Assembly (NCBI GenBank): GCA_964468815.1
Contig: CAYXWN010000008.1
Coordinates: 1-53,611, forward strand
Direction of reading: 5' to 3'
Origin: UMGS621 sp964468815
GTDB lineage: Bacteria > Bacillota > Clostridia > Christensenellales > Borkfalkiaceae
DNA length: 53,611 bases
Shown piece by piece: positions 19,389 to 29,362 of the stretch. The notes beneath the pieces are model-generated. The model was not told where the DNA came from. It worked only from the letters and a program-made list of their open reading frames with translations, and searched no databases. The position numbers and the translations under genes are program-made. Position 1 is the stretch's first letter. Every line of letters begins with the position of its first letter.

Positions 19389-19620
19389 AAGTTATTACCC
19401 CCCAATAATACTTCACAATATATAAAAAATAAACTTAATACTTCTCTCATCCAAATATAAAAACAAACTTAACGCAAAAACTATCACCCCCAATAATACT
19501 TCACAATATATAAAAAATAAACTTAATACTTCTCTCACCCAAAATAAAAAAACTTAACGCAAAAACTATCACCCAAAGAACAACGCTTCACAATATATAA
19601 AAAATAAACTTATATTCTCC
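19389..19620 (+). repeat. three tandem copies of an 86-bp AT-rich repeat
   Basis: Copies start near 19389, 19475 and 19561. Shared blocks are CTATCACCC or TTATTACCC, CTTCACAATATATAAAAAAT, TTCTCTCA and AACTTAACGCAAAA. The third copy is truncated and diverged. There are no spacers of constant length with changing sequence, so this is not a CRISPR array. Confidence 0.85.
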
Positions 19621-19658
19621 CCCATCGCCTATACAGAAAACATACCCAACACAGACAA

Positions 19659-19703
19659 ATACAGCCCGCCCTTTCGCCGCATGACGAAAGGGCGGGCTGT
19701 ATT
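19659..19703 (-). terminator. strong hairpin, probable terminator of the hydrolase/PNPOx-like pair
   Basis: Near-perfect 18-bp inverted repeat with arms ATACAGCCCGCCCTTTCG and CGAAAGGGCGGGCTGTAT around an eight-base loop. On the minus strand it is followed by TTTGTCTGTG. It lies about 135 bases after the stop of the PNPOx-like gene. The T tract is weak, so it may instead be a stability element. Confidence 0.55.
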
Positions 19704-19838
19704 AAAACCTTAAACAAAACTTCTTTGTAATTTTTTATGATTTATAATTTTCTATGAAAAGTATTTCCCGGCAACGCAATCTTAATCGCAATCACACTTT
19801 TATTGTTGCGACAATTATTTTTTATCGCACGAACAAAA

Positions 19839-20231
19839 TTAAAAATGAACGGTTTCGCTCGGCGCGGTAAACGAACTGAACGTCGCCGTCGCGTTCTTAA
19901 AATAAAACACCTGCGTATTATCGTCGTTTTCGTCGTACATTGCCCTCAAATTCGGGTACGCATCCAACATAGACTTTCTCGCTTCCACTCGATCGTCTTC
20001 CGCCAATTCACCCGATAAGCGCAACCACGCACCCCCGTCAAACGCACAAATTTCCACCTTGGGATTCGCCGCAAGTTGTTTGGAAACGGATTTCGCCTTA
20101 CCCGTTTGGATATATAATTTACCCTCAAAAATATGAGCCGTTCCGAACGGACGGACTCTCGGCCGGTCGCCCTCAACCGTCGCCAAATAGTACGTTTCTG
20201 CCTTTTTCAAAAAATCACAGACTTTTTGCAT
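19839..20231 (-). CDS. pyridoxamine 5'-phosphate oxidase-like flavin-binding protein
   Basis: A 130-residue split-barrel protein of the PNPOx-like superfamily (NimA/HugZ type). It has YYLATVEGDRPRVRPFG near residues 14-30, the typical first strand and cofactor loop, then FEGKLYIQTGKAKSVSKQL and VEICAFDGGAWLRLSGE. Such proteins bind FMN, F420 or haem; which one is not visible. AGGAGG precedes the ATG. The upstream cysteine hydrolase gene ends 15 bp before it, so they form an operon. Confidence 0.88.
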   Translation of the reverse strand: MQKVCDFLKKAETYYLATVEGDRPRVRPFGTAHIFEGKLYIQTGKAKSVSKQLAANPKVEICAFDGGAWLRLSGELAEDDRVEARKSMLDAYPNLRAMYDENDDNTQVFYFKNATATFSSFTAPSETVHF

Positions 20232-20246
20232 TTGTGTTTCCTCCTG

Positions 20247-20753
20247 CTATATTATTTCTATTTGAACCGCTCTCATTGCGTTGAGCGCGGTTTTATGACT
20301 TTCTTCCGTTACTCCTGCACAACACGCGGCGTCTACTTTTATCGGGGTTTCGGGAAACGCCGCTTTCAAAATCATTGCGTTTGAAATAACGCAAATATCC
20401 GTACAAAGTCCGCAAAGTTGAATTTCTTCCACCCTCGCGCGACATTTTTTGATTACGTCGGGCAAGTCCAAACTGCCGAACGTTCCTTTTTCCACCACGG
20501 TTTTTACGTACGACTTTAATTCGTCGCAAATCTCATGCCCGAACGTTCCCTTGACGCAATGCACGACGGGCAAATTTTTTCCCTCTTGCGTTTTTAAGTA
20601 TCGTTCGTTATGCGTGTCCTTTGTAAACACGACCGTGCCGTCAAACTTTTTGACCTTTTCAACAACGTTCGCAACAATCGCTTTTGCCGCATCGCTTCCA
20701 AGCGCGCCCGTCACAAAGTCATTTTGCATATCCACAACGATTAAATATTTCAT
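20247..20753 (-). CDS. isochorismatase-family cysteine hydrolase (nicotinamidase-related)
   Basis: A 168-residue alpha/beta hydrolase of the cysteine-hydrolase superfamily. The catalytic triad is visible: Asp8 in VVDMQNDF, a lysine in EKGTFGSLDL near 88, and the cysteine in GLCTDICV near 121. The metal-site region (KDTHNERYL) has D-x-H but lacks the second histidine of classic PncA (DWHxxxH), so nicotinamide may not be the substrate. AGGAG is well placed before the ATG. It is co-transcribed with the PNPOx-like gene. Confidence 0.85.
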   Translation of the reverse strand: MKYLIVVDMQNDFVTGALGSDAAKAIVANVVEKVKKFDGTVVFTKDTHNERYLKTQEGKNLPVVHCVKGTFGHEICDELKSYVKTVVEKGTFGSLDLPDVIKKCRARVEEIQLCGLCTDICVISNAMILKAAFPETPIKVDAACCAGVTEESHKTALNAMRAVQIEII

Positions 20754-20908
20754 GCGTTTTATTCTCCTATCGCCTTGGCGGCTGTATTCCTTTTCAAGCC
20801 GATGAATCTTTCCTTATATATTTCTTCCCCGATCCGCCCGTTTCCTTTTATTTTCCGTAATTTTCTCAAAAATTTTTTCATCGCGACCTTTTTGCGCGCT
20901 ATAAGCAA

Positions 20909-20940
20909 CGAGGCAATCGACCTCTACACCGATTGCCTCG
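20909..20940 (-). terminator. hairpin after ribokinase, likely operon end
   Basis: Perfect 11-bp inverted repeat, CGAGGCAATCG (20909-20919) and CGATTGCCTCG (20930-20940), 48 bases after the rbsK stop. The following TTGCTTAT is a poor T tract. Confidence 0.5.
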
Positions 20941-20987
20941 CAAAAAACATTCTTTTTTAACTTATGAAAGGATAAAATCCCGCGCTC

Positions 20988-21902
20988 TCACATCAAGTTT
21001 TCGATCTCGCTTTTCGTTGGAATCGAAATCGAAGCCCCTTTTCGAGAAACCGTAATAGAAGCGCATAACGACGCAAAAGATAGGGCGTTTTCTACGCTCT
21101 CTCCTTGCGCTTTTTTGAATGCTATTGCACCGAGAAAGGTATCGCCTGCCGAAGTAGCGTCAACGGCAACAACTTTTCTTGCAGCCTCTTTTATTAATGC
21201 GTCTTTGTAATAAGCAGAACCATTTTCGCCCAACGTGATCACGACTTCTTTTACGCCTTCCTTTATTAAAAATTTACTCGCGGCAATCAACTCTTCGTCT
21301 GTTTTCGGATTGATTCCGGTCATCATCTCGGTTTCCGTTTCGTTAAGAACAAGTAAATCTACGTTTTCTAAAAACTCTTCCCCTATTTCACAAACGGGAG
21401 AAGGATTTAAAACGGTGTACATTCCCTTTCTTTTTGCAAAACGCAAAGCCGCTTTTACAGCATCGACGTTAACTTCAAGTTGTGTTATAAAAAGATCGCC
21501 TAGCGACGCATTCTGTTCAAGATAACGTTCAAAATATTCAAATTGGACAGCATCGTTCGCACCGCCATCGATAATTAGATAATTATCTTTCTTCTCCTCA
21601 TCAAGCATAATAAAACATACGCCGCTTTGATTTTTTTCGTCCACGTACATATTCGATACGTCAACGCCGTAACCGGATAATGCCGCCTTTAAGCGTTCCC
21701 CGAAAACATCGTTTCCGACCGAACCCAAAAACACGACTTTTTCTCCGCCAAGTTTCTTGCACGCGACCGCTTGATTGGCTCCTTTTCCGCCTTGATTCGT
21801 CATAAACCCGTGACCTTTTACCGATTCACCGATTTTCGGCATTCTCTTTGCGGCAACCACCAAGTCCATATTTACACTGCCGAATACAAATATATTTTTC
21901 AT
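20988..21902 (-). CDS. rbsK: ribokinase (PfkB family)
   Basis: A 304-residue sugar kinase forming ribose 5-phosphate from ribose and ATP. It has FGSVNMDLV at the N-terminus, NQGGKGANQAVACKKLGG near residues 36-53 (first PfkB signature, sugar binding), VLNETETE near 185, and DATSAGDTFLGA near 248 (second signature, with the catalytic Asp in SAGD). The length and motifs fit ribokinase better than fructokinase, but a related deoxysugar or nucleoside cannot be excluded. GAGGTT precedes the ATG. It is the last gene of the nine-gene carbohydrate operon and pairs logically with the nucleoside-hydrolase-family gene. Confidence 0.9.
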   Translation of the reverse strand: MKNIFVFGSVNMDLVVAAKRMPKIGESVKGHGFMTNQGGKGANQAVACKKLGGEKVVFLGSVGNDVFGERLKAALSGYGVDVSNMYVDEKNQSGVCFIMLDEEKKDNYLIIDGGANDAVQFEYFERYLEQNASLGDLFITQLEVNVDAVKAALRFAKRKGMYTVLNPSPVCEIGEEFLENVDLLVLNETETEMMTGINPKTDEELIAASKFLIKEGVKEVVITLGENGSAYYKDALIKEAARKVVAVDATSAGDTFLGAIAFKKAQGESVENALSFASLCASITVSRKGASISIPTKSEIENLM

Positions 21903-21920
21903 TTTTTAACCTCTTCGATT

Positions 21921-24752
21921 TTATCTGCTTTTTATTCGAATCTGAAACTCAAACCCACCGCCGTCAAGTATCCTATATTCGTCTTCTAACCTCGGCCCGC
22001 AAGATTCTGAACCGACTCCGCGCATACGCCCGTCTATACAAACGTATACGTTATGGTCTTCTTTTAACGAATAATTATGTTCTTTTTCGGTCAATTCGCC
22101 GATATCGTAAGGCGTTGCGCTGAATGAAAAGTTATTTCCGACAATTTCAATCTCGTCGCAAAGTTTTACGAAATTCGTCCCTTTATGAGAACCATATTCT
22201 TGCGGTATCAAATAAGGACATTCCTTGATTTCTTCGACAAAAAAACCAAGACGCGATGAAGCGCACTTATCGCTATAACTTTCGTAAGGTCCGTACCCGA
22301 AATACTCTGTTTTTTCACACATTTTATCGGAAAGAGCAAAACAAAATCCGACGCGAGGCACTTCTTTTACATATTCACCGAAACGATATTCCAACGCAAC
22401 TGCGATTTCTCCTCGTTTGTTGATCCGATACGTTAAATCATAATGAAGCACGGGAGCACGGTATTGCGCCGCACACACGCCGCGAACGACGATTTGCACG
22501 AATCCGTCATTGCTGCTCGCTTTTATCTCTTTTACGTAACTTTCGGCATCAAAAATTCCGCGTTCTTTCCAATCTTTCCACTCCACGTCGTTATCAACGG
22601 GTGCGCGAACCAAATTAATCGAAAGGGGCTTTGTAAACGATCCGCAATACAGTTTTCCGTGTCTTTTATCGACTTTTATCTCGCCCGAATCCGTCGTTAC
22701 GCAAATCATTTGAGTATCTTCCGAAAAATCAGGCAACTGTCCCTTGCCATCAAACGAATATACCGTTTTCCCCAACGCAAACGAAACGATTTTTTCTCCA
22801 TAACGGTCGGCGTGCAAAACAACCTCTTCGACAGCATTCGTCGAATATTCTCGAATCGTCGCCGGAATCTCAATCAATTCTCCTGCCGATAACGTAAATT
22901 CGTATTCGCCCGATCGAATTTTTTGATTTTCCGTAATGATAAAAGTTTCCGCTTTTATCCTTTCATTCGTAAAAAACAACCTGCTTCGTATTTCATAATG
23001 CGAACCGTTCTTTTCGATAGCAAACGGATAATATGCGGCTCTCACTTCGTATTGCGTCGGTTTTTCTTTCCCGTAACAAAATACTCCGTCCACGTTAAAG
23101 TGCCCATCCGTTACTTTTTCATTGAAATTTCCGCCGTAACGCAATTTTCCGTCCTTACATAAAACGGCTTGATCCCATAATTGCCAAGCAAATGCACCGC
23201 ATATATACGGATTTTTTTCTATTATTTCCCAATATCGCGCGATATCCCCCGGGGCGTTCCCCATGCAATGGCTGTATTCACAAATCAACAAGGGGCGCGT
23301 TTCTCTGCCCTCGGGATAATTCTCACACTCTTGAAAGGTCGGGTACATTCGAGAAGAAACGTCTAACGCATCGGTATAGAAAATTTCATCATTTCTTCTG
23401 TGCCACATTCCCTCGTATTGAATCAAGCGCGTTCGATCGATTTTTTTCACAACACGCGCCGTTTTTTCAAAATTTTTACCAAAGCCGCTCTCGTTTCCTA
23501 AGGACCAGAATAAAACGCACGGTCTGTTTTTATCTCGCTCTACAAGGCATCTTTCTCTTTGCTCCAACTCCTCGTAAAACATAGGGTTTTCAGCCATTTC
23601 GTGAAAGAGTCCCTCGTCCGGATACCCCGAACGTACAATTACTCCGTGACACTCTACGTTTGCTTCGTCCACCAAACAAATGCCGTATCGATCGCACAAA
23701 AACGCAAAATACGGCGAATTGGGATAATGAGAAGTTCTAACGGCATTCGCACAAAGAGATTTTATCAATAAAATATCTTCTTCCATTTCTTCGTCCGAAA
23801 TAACGTTCCCTTTATCCGAACGAAAATCATGCCGACATATTCCGCGAAATTTAACGGGTTTTCCGTTCAACATCACCACGCCGTTTTTTATCTCTATCGT
23901 TCTGAATCCGACTTTCTCAAAAATATATTCACCGTTTTCTTCAATCTGCAAATCATACAACGTAGGATTTTCAAACGACCACAACTGCGGATTTTTCTTT
24001 ACAAAAACAGCGGTTTTTCCTTCCTCTACACGCTTCTTTTCCCCGTCAAAGGTAACAAAGCAACCGCCGCGTAACGCCGTAAACGAAAGAGTTCCGAAAG
24101 CATCTGCTTCTATTTTATAATCGTCTATGCGCGTTTGCGGACGAGATAAGAGATATACGTTACGGGTAATCCCCTTTAACCGCCACATATCCTGATCTTC
24201 ATAATAAGACGACGCGCTGAATTTCAAAACAAATACGTCTATCGTATTTGTCCCGTCAAAAAGAAAATCGGTAATATCAAATTCAGCCAAACGCTTAGAA
24301 ATATTACTATATCCGACGTATTTTTGATTGATATATACAAAAAAAGCCCCGTCAACCCCCTCGAACGTGAGGATCTTACGATCTCCGTTTAACAAAACGT
24401 CAAACGATCTGTTAAACCGATAGATCGGATTTTTAGCGTGAATATAAGGCGGATCGAACGGAAATTCGTATTTAAAATTCAAATACACCAGATCGTCATA
24501 CCCTTCATACTGTACGTTTGAAGGGACTTTTATCGTTCGTTCGGCGTCCAATTGAACCCATTGCTCGAAATCGACGCACGAAACATCGTCACGCCGATCA
24601 AAATTCCAAACGCCGTCCAAAAGCAAAAGACGCTCGGATTGTAACCGTTTTTTTATTATATCCCCTTTGCTCGCAAAGGGGATATAATAACTTCTCATCG
24701 GCAGTAAATTTTCTCCCGAATTAAATTTGTAAATATAAGTTCCGATATCCAT
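21921..24752 (-). CDS. GH2 beta-galactosidase (LacZ type)
   Basis: A 943-residue glycoside hydrolase family 2 enzyme without signal peptide, so intracellular. The acid/base glutamate is in LGNESGFG (about residue 420) and the nucleophile in ICEYSHCMGN (about 492); AFAWQLWDQ follows. The C-terminal beta-sandwich of the LacZ small-chain type (YFGYGPYESYSDK, PQEYGSH) is present. Beta-galactosidase is the best call, although beta-glucuronidase and beta-mannosidase share the fold; the QEYGSH segment favours galactosidase. The start was set at 24752, where ATG overlaps the upstream stop (TAATG); the longer frame adds 22 residues antisense in character and without a ribosome binding site. Confidence 0.9.
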   Translation of the reverse strand: MDIGTYIYKFNSGENLLPMRSYYIPFASKGDIIKKRLQSERLLLLDGVWNFDRRDDVSCVDFEQWVQLDAERTIKVPSNVQYEGYDDLVYLNFKYEFPFDPPYIHAKNPIYRFNRSFDVLLNGDRKILTFEGVDGAFFVYINQKYVGYSNISKRLAEFDITDFLFDGTNTIDVFVLKFSASSYYEDQDMWRLKGITRNVYLLSRPQTRIDDYKIEADAFGTLSFTALRGGCFVTFDGEKKRVEEGKTAVFVKKNPQLWSFENPTLYDLQIEENGEYIFEKVGFRTIEIKNGVVMLNGKPVKFRGICRHDFRSDKGNVISDEEMEEDILLIKSLCANAVRTSHYPNSPYFAFLCDRYGICLVDEANVECHGVIVRSGYPDEGLFHEMAENPMFYEELEQRERCLVERDKNRPCVLFWSLGNESGFGKNFEKTARVVKKIDRTRLIQYEGMWHRRNDEIFYTDALDVSSRMYPTFQECENYPEGRETRPLLICEYSHCMGNAPGDIARYWEIIEKNPYICGAFAWQLWDQAVLCKDGKLRYGGNFNEKVTDGHFNVDGVFCYGKEKPTQYEVRAAYYPFAIEKNGSHYEIRSRLFFTNERIKAETFIITENQKIRSGEYEFTLSAGELIEIPATIREYSTNAVEEVVLHADRYGEKIVSFALGKTVYSFDGKGQLPDFSEDTQMICVTTDSGEIKVDKRHGKLYCGSFTKPLSINLVRAPVDNDVEWKDWKERGIFDAESYVKEIKASSNDGFVQIVVRGVCAAQYRAPVLHYDLTYRINKRGEIAVALEYRFGEYVKEVPRVGFCFALSDKMCEKTEYFGYGPYESYSDKCASSRLGFFVEEIKECPYLIPQEYGSHKGTNFVKLCDEIEIVGNNFSFSATPYDIGELTEKEHNYSLKEDHNVYVCIDGRMRGVGSESCGPRLEDEYRILDGGGFEFQIRIKSR

Positions 24753-27609
24753 TATTCTTTTCTTATCCGTACTTTTTTGATCAACAAAATCGCAGCGGCG
24801 AGCACGATAAGCACACAAAGTCCGTTCCCGTAAAGAATTGCTCCGCAGCCTTTCTTATCGTCGCTCGGCTGTTCGGGAGGATTCGGCTCATCCGGAATGA
24901 CCGGGTCGGGAACAAGTTCTATTTCCCCGATTTCAATAATGCTTTCGGGCAAATCGCTTTCGTTATATTCGTTGTCGATCGAATAAACAATCACGCTTCT
25001 GCTCTCCTTTAATTTTTCCAGATCCGAATCCGTATTGTTGTGCCAACAACCGATTCCGAACCAAGTTCTACCGTTCCGATCGGACGAATCAATCGTGTAA
25101 ATCTCGTTTAATTTTCCACCGACGACTTCATAATTGTTGAACAGAATCCTATAATGCCCGTCCTCGTTCTTAAAAATCAAAGAAATTTCGTCGTTTACGC
25201 CAATATCCAAATCCGTCCAATCATGAGAATCAATCGTTCCCATAAAGGTCGTTGCGGCAATTTTAAATTGCAGTTTTCCGCCGTAATTCCTAAGCCATAT
25301 ATAAAGACCGGGTGCGGACGGATTTACAGGATCGGCAATCGCGTTTTCCGTAAGAAGCGCGAGCGTGATATACCCCGTACACTGCGCGGTATCCGTTAAT
25401 CCGTTTATTTTGAAATTAACTTTTACGAAATCGCTATCAAGTGCCGTTTTATACGTCGCATGCGCGTAAACAAGCGGATTTTCTTCCCACAAAATACCAA
25501 AGAAAGGATTATTCCAAGCATCCGAATTATTTACGTCTGCATTCAAAACGCAGTTTTTCACGGAAGTAACGTCTACGCTTACCGTATCCGTCATGGCAAA
25601 AGCCAAGAACGTTCCGTATTCTCCCGTTATCGATTTTATCGTAAATTGCGTCGCGATCGGTTCTCCTTCGTTAACGACAACCGAAATACCGTCGTCCGAA
25701 ACAACAAACGCAACCTTGATCATATCTTGCGAAAGAATTAAATCAAACCAATCCGTTCCGTTCACAGATCCTTTTATTCCGTTTTCTTTCTTGATTAAAA
25801 TATATGCGGCAGGGGCTTCGCTCAACGAATAAATTTTCTGCGATCCGTCCAAACTTACTCTTAATACCGAACCCTCCGTTAATGCCGATACGTTCATTTC
25901 CACCAAAACGCTTTGGTTGGTTAACGGCGTATACAAAACGCTGTCGCCTTGAATCCGAACACCATTTTCAAGTTGCGTAACCATTCCGTTCGTACCGTAC
26001 TTTTTCGCGGTAAGCCCCATTCCGACGGGAGCATCGTAATCTTCTTCCCCGATTTCGATTTCGTTCGGAGGAAGAATGGAAGGATCGGGCGTCTGCCCTT
26101 CTTGTGTCGCAACGTAATTCAAACTTAACAATCTCTTATCCGCATCGTTACCGCCGGAAGAATACGATCCCATACCGAAATAAGTATATCCGTTAGCGTC
26201 GCAAAAGAATGTGTCGGAAAGTGCTTGCGTCGTTTCGGAGCCGAGTTCGTTGCCGTTTATCGATATGACAAATCCGCTTCCGCTCTTTTTCAGGAGCAAT
26301 TTCATTGATTCCGTAACCGATATGGTTTCTATCGTCTCTTCGAAAACAAGGATTTCTTCCCCACCCGTAACAGAACGATAAGAATACCGAACGTATAATT
26401 TGCCGTCAATATTTCTCGTTTGCAAATATAAACCGTTCGGACAAGTTGCATGATTCCAATTTGCAGCTTTATAAGCCTCGCTTAGAAAGGCAAAATCAAA
26501 AATGGCTTCTTGACTGTATCCTCCCGCAGTCGGAACACTTTCCAAAAAGTTTACGAAAGAGAAGTTTATTTCGACGTAATCGGGAGAAAGAGCATTCATA
26601 TACCATCCGTCATACACGACCTCTAATCCGTTCCACTTTTCCGTTACGCCCAACAGCCCCCAAGCACCTGCCCAATTCGTTGTCGAAAAATAAGGCGCAT
26701 ACTTGCTTTCGGGTTGAGGTTCCGGCGTAGACGTTCCGGGTTTTTCGTTCACAATATTTTTCAAAACGAAACCACGCGTTTGATCATCCGTCGCACTGTA
26801 AGACGCAAACGCAAAATACGTTTTTCCGTTCGAATCGCAAGGCGTTCCGTGCCCGAACGTCGCCATTTCTTCTCCCGCGATTTCCGTTTCGTTGATAAAG
26901 AACGAATATCCGACCTCTTCTTTTTGCAGTACGATCTTTTCTACCGCGCTAAAATCAATATCCGTCGTTTGAAAATATACTTGTCTGGATTCCGTATTGT
27001 CTTTTGCGTTCAATTGAACGAATAACTTTCCGCCGATATTTCTCACGTACATATATACGCCGTTATTCGGTTGATCCCACGTGCCGTTTGCTTGTTTGTC
27101 GATAAAAGCAAAGCACATTTGTTCCGATCCGTCCCCTTGATCCGCAAGCGAAAAAGATCCGACGTTCACCGCAATATATGTGTCCGAAAGCCCTGCGGAA
27201 TAATATCCGTCAAACGCGATTTTTAATCCGTCCGCAGTTTCCACCACTCCGTAATTATCAAAGCAACCAACCCAATTCTCTCTCAAACTCGGTTGAGAAT
27301 CGGGATCCGACGTAGACGTTCCAGGTTTTTCGTTCACAATATTTTTCAAAACGAAACCACGCGTTTGATCATCCGTCGNNNNNNNNNNNNNNNNNNNNNN
27401 NNNNNNNNNNNNNNNNNNNNNNNNNNNNNNNNNNNNNNNNNNNNNNNNNNNNNNNNNNNNNNNNNNNNNNNNNNNNNNACTCCGTAATTATCAAAGCAAC
27501 CAACCCAATTCTCTCTCAAACTCGGTTGAGAATTATCCGCCGATGCAATTACCGCATAGGCAGAAAGGCTCATCAAAAGAGCCAGCACAGCAATTAAGAT
27601 TTTTTTCAT
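24752..27609 (-). CDS. surface protein with repeated LamG-like modules and C-terminal anchor, interrupted by a gap
   Basis: Signal peptide (MKKILIAVLALLMSLSAYAV) followed by about 195-residue modules. At least two are near-identical (starting SQPSLRENWVGCFDNYG and ending GFVLKNIVNEKPGTST), and two or more are diverged, the last starting near VNNSDAWNNPFFGILW. They look like concanavalin/LamG-type jelly rolls that bind glycans; this is inference from the strand pattern and phrases such as YMYVRNIGGKLFVQ. The C-terminus has a proline-rich spacer, then DDKKGCGAIL, a hydrophobic helix and KKVRIRKE. The strong GGAGG supports the ATG at 27609. It lies between ABC permeases and lacZ in the operon, so it may capture the operon's substrate at the surface. 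Confidence 0.82.
26714..27540 (-). repeat. 585-bp tandem repeat (195 residues) in the LamG-like protein
   Basis: Bases 27301-27378 match 26716-26793, and 27479-27531 match 27246-27298, almost base for base. The repeat step across the left flank is 585 bp, a multiple of three. Confidence 0.9.
27379..27478. other. assembly gap of 100 N
   Basis: Exactly 100 unknown bases. Aligning the flanks to the intact repeat copy implies 452 missing bases (or 452 plus multiples of 585). That length restores one reading frame between the signal peptide and the rest of the protein. Confidence 0.95.
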
Positions 27610-27630
27610 TCTTTTCCTCCAAAAAATTTT

Positions 27631-28455
27631 TTATAATTTTAATCCGGAAGTCATAAGCCCCTGGACATAAAATTTAGAAGTAAGGGAAAATAAGAAAATC
27701 AAAGGCAACGAAGCCAACAAGTAACCAGCAAACGTAATCGGCATATTCGACTTATACATATCGGTAAACGTAAACGCCAATCCAGAAGAAATCAACTGTT
27801 TATCGATATCTTGAATAATAATCTGCGGCCACAAGTAATCGTTCCATACCCCCGTTATTTTCATGATAGAAAGCGTTCCTAAAATAGGCAAACACAACGG
27901 CAATGCAATCGACAAAAAACAACGATATTCACTCGCCCCGTCTATCCTCGCCGCTTCTATCGTGCTATCCGGAACGCCTTTAAAAAACGACACGAGCAAA
28001 AACGTTCCGTATACCGAACCGTTTATTGCGGTCGGTAAAATCAACGCCCAATAAGAATTATACATTCCCAACGAACAGTATAAACTATGCGACGGAACCA
28101 ACGTCAAAACTCCGGGGATCATCATTAACGCAAGCATTGCCGTAAAGAAAATGCTTTTGCCCGGAAAATTGATTTTCGCATAAGCGTATCCGGCAAGCGA
28201 CGATAAAATAAGCGATCCTACCGTTCCGACAACACCCACAAATACCGTGTTAAAAATAAACCGATAACAACTGTTCCACGCAGTCACGATATTGTTAATC
28301 TGCAACGGAAACGTCGGATACCATTTAGTAAGTTCGTAGTTGTCCGTCGTTTTCAGCGAACACCAAAGAGCCATTGCCAAAGGATAAATCATGATTGCGA
28401 GCAAAACAATCAAAATCGCGTTTAATACGATTTGAGAAGCACTTATCTTTTTCAT
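27631..28455 (-). CDS. carbohydrate ABC transporter permease, MalG/UgpE type
   Basis: An inner-membrane permease (274 residues, six hydrophobic segments) of the CUT1 family. The EAA loop that docks the ATPase reads EAARIDGASEYRCFLSIALP near residue 172, with the usual G at the centre. The N-terminal segment NAILIVLLAIMIYPLAMALW is typical of MalG-like permeases. It starts one base after the upstream permease gene. No ABC ATPase is encoded in the operon; CUT1 systems in Firmicutes commonly share a MsmX-type ATPase. Confidence 0.94.
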   Translation of the reverse strand: MKKISASQIVLNAILIVLLAIMIYPLAMALWCSLKTTDNYELTKWYPTFPLQINNIVTAWNSCYRFIFNTVFVGVVGTVGSLILSSLAGYAYAKINFPGKSIFFTAMLALMMIPGVLTLVPSHSLYCSLGMYNSYWALILPTAINGSVYGTFLLVSFFKGVPDSTIEAARIDGASEYRCFLSIALPLCLPILGTLSIMKITGVWNDYLWPQIIIQDIDKQLISSGLAFTFTDMYKSNMPITFAGYLLASLPLIFLFSLTSKFYVQGLMTSGLKL

Positions 28456-28456
28456 C

Positions 28457-29362
28457 TTACACCTCCGACAAGTCTTTGTTTGTAAACTTATTTACGATCA
28501 ACGTTATAATCATAATAACTACAAACAGGAAAAATCCGATTGCAGAGGCATAATACTTATTGTAAAACATAAATGCCTGATGATACATATAATATCCCGG
28601 CACGTAAGTATCGTACCCCGGACCGCCGCCCGTCAACAATATCTGCACCGAATAATCTTGAAACGCCCCGATTAAGCCGAATACCAAAAAGTATCGAATC
28701 TGTCCCAATAAAAGCGGCAAATCGATCGATATGATTCTTCTAAACGTAGAAGCCCCGTCAAGACGCGTACTCTCTATAATCTCTCCGGAAAGAGCGTTTA
28801 GCCCGGCAAGATAAATAAGCACGTTTGTTCCGCCAATCCAAGGAAATCCCATAAAGATAATGCTGAAAATAACATACGCCGAATCTCCTAACCAATCGAT
28901 ATTGGTATCTGCCGAAATAATGCCCAAAAAACGTACGATATTTGTCATAACACCGTTCGCCGGATCGTAAATGGCTTTCCAAATAAGCGTTCCGACAACC
29001 CCAGGCGCGATCATGGGCAACAACAGTAACATTCTGTACGCCCCCTGCAACCGTTCGGACGCAACGGCAAACACGAGTTCTGCACATATAAGCGGAACGA
29101 TTACGCTTATCAGCAATTGCGGGATCGCGATTTTAAACATCGTTGGGATAGAATTCAAAAATATTTCATCCTGAAACAAGCGAATATAATTTCCAAACCC
29201 CACGAAATTCGCACCGGTCTGTCCCTTCTCAAAAAGAGAAAGAATAAAACCGTAAATCGGAGGATAGTACGCAAATATCAAAAGCCCGACAAATAACGGC
29301 GCAATCATTACGTACCCCACATAATTTTTTTTCATTCTGTACAGTAAACCGTTCTTCTTCAT
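28457..29362 (-). CDS. carbohydrate ABC transporter permease, MalF/UgpA type
   Basis: A 301-residue CUT1 permease with a hydrophobic N-terminal segment (YVGYVMIAPLFVGLLIFAYYP) and the EAA loop ESTRLDGASTFRRIISIDLP near 205-225. It partners the MalG-like permease that follows and the solute-binding lipoprotein two genes upstream. Its ATG overlaps the preceding small gene by 4 bp. Confidence 0.94.
   Translation of the reverse strand: MKKNGLLYRMKKNYVGYVMIAPLFVGLLIFAYYPPIYGFILSLFEKGQTGANFVGFGNYIRLFQDEIFLNSIPTMFKIAIPQLLISVIVPLICAELVFAVASERLQGAYRMLLLLPMIAPGVVGTLIWKAIYDPANGVMTNIVRFLGIISADTNIDWLGDSAYVIFSIIFMGFPWIGGTNVLIYLAGLNALSGEIIESTRLDGASTFRRIISIDLPLLLGQIRYFLVFGLIGAFQDYSVQILLTGGGPGYDTYVPGYYMYHQAFMFYNKYYASAIGFFLFVVIMIITLIVNKFTNKDLSEV

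Noticed and set aside
19389..19620. CRISPR array
   Set aside because: The repeats are 86 bp and directly contiguous, without unique spacers, and no cas genes are near.
20247..20753. Naming the cysteine hydrolase pncA
   Set aside because: The metal site lacks the second histidine of nicotinamidases, so only the superfamily is supported.
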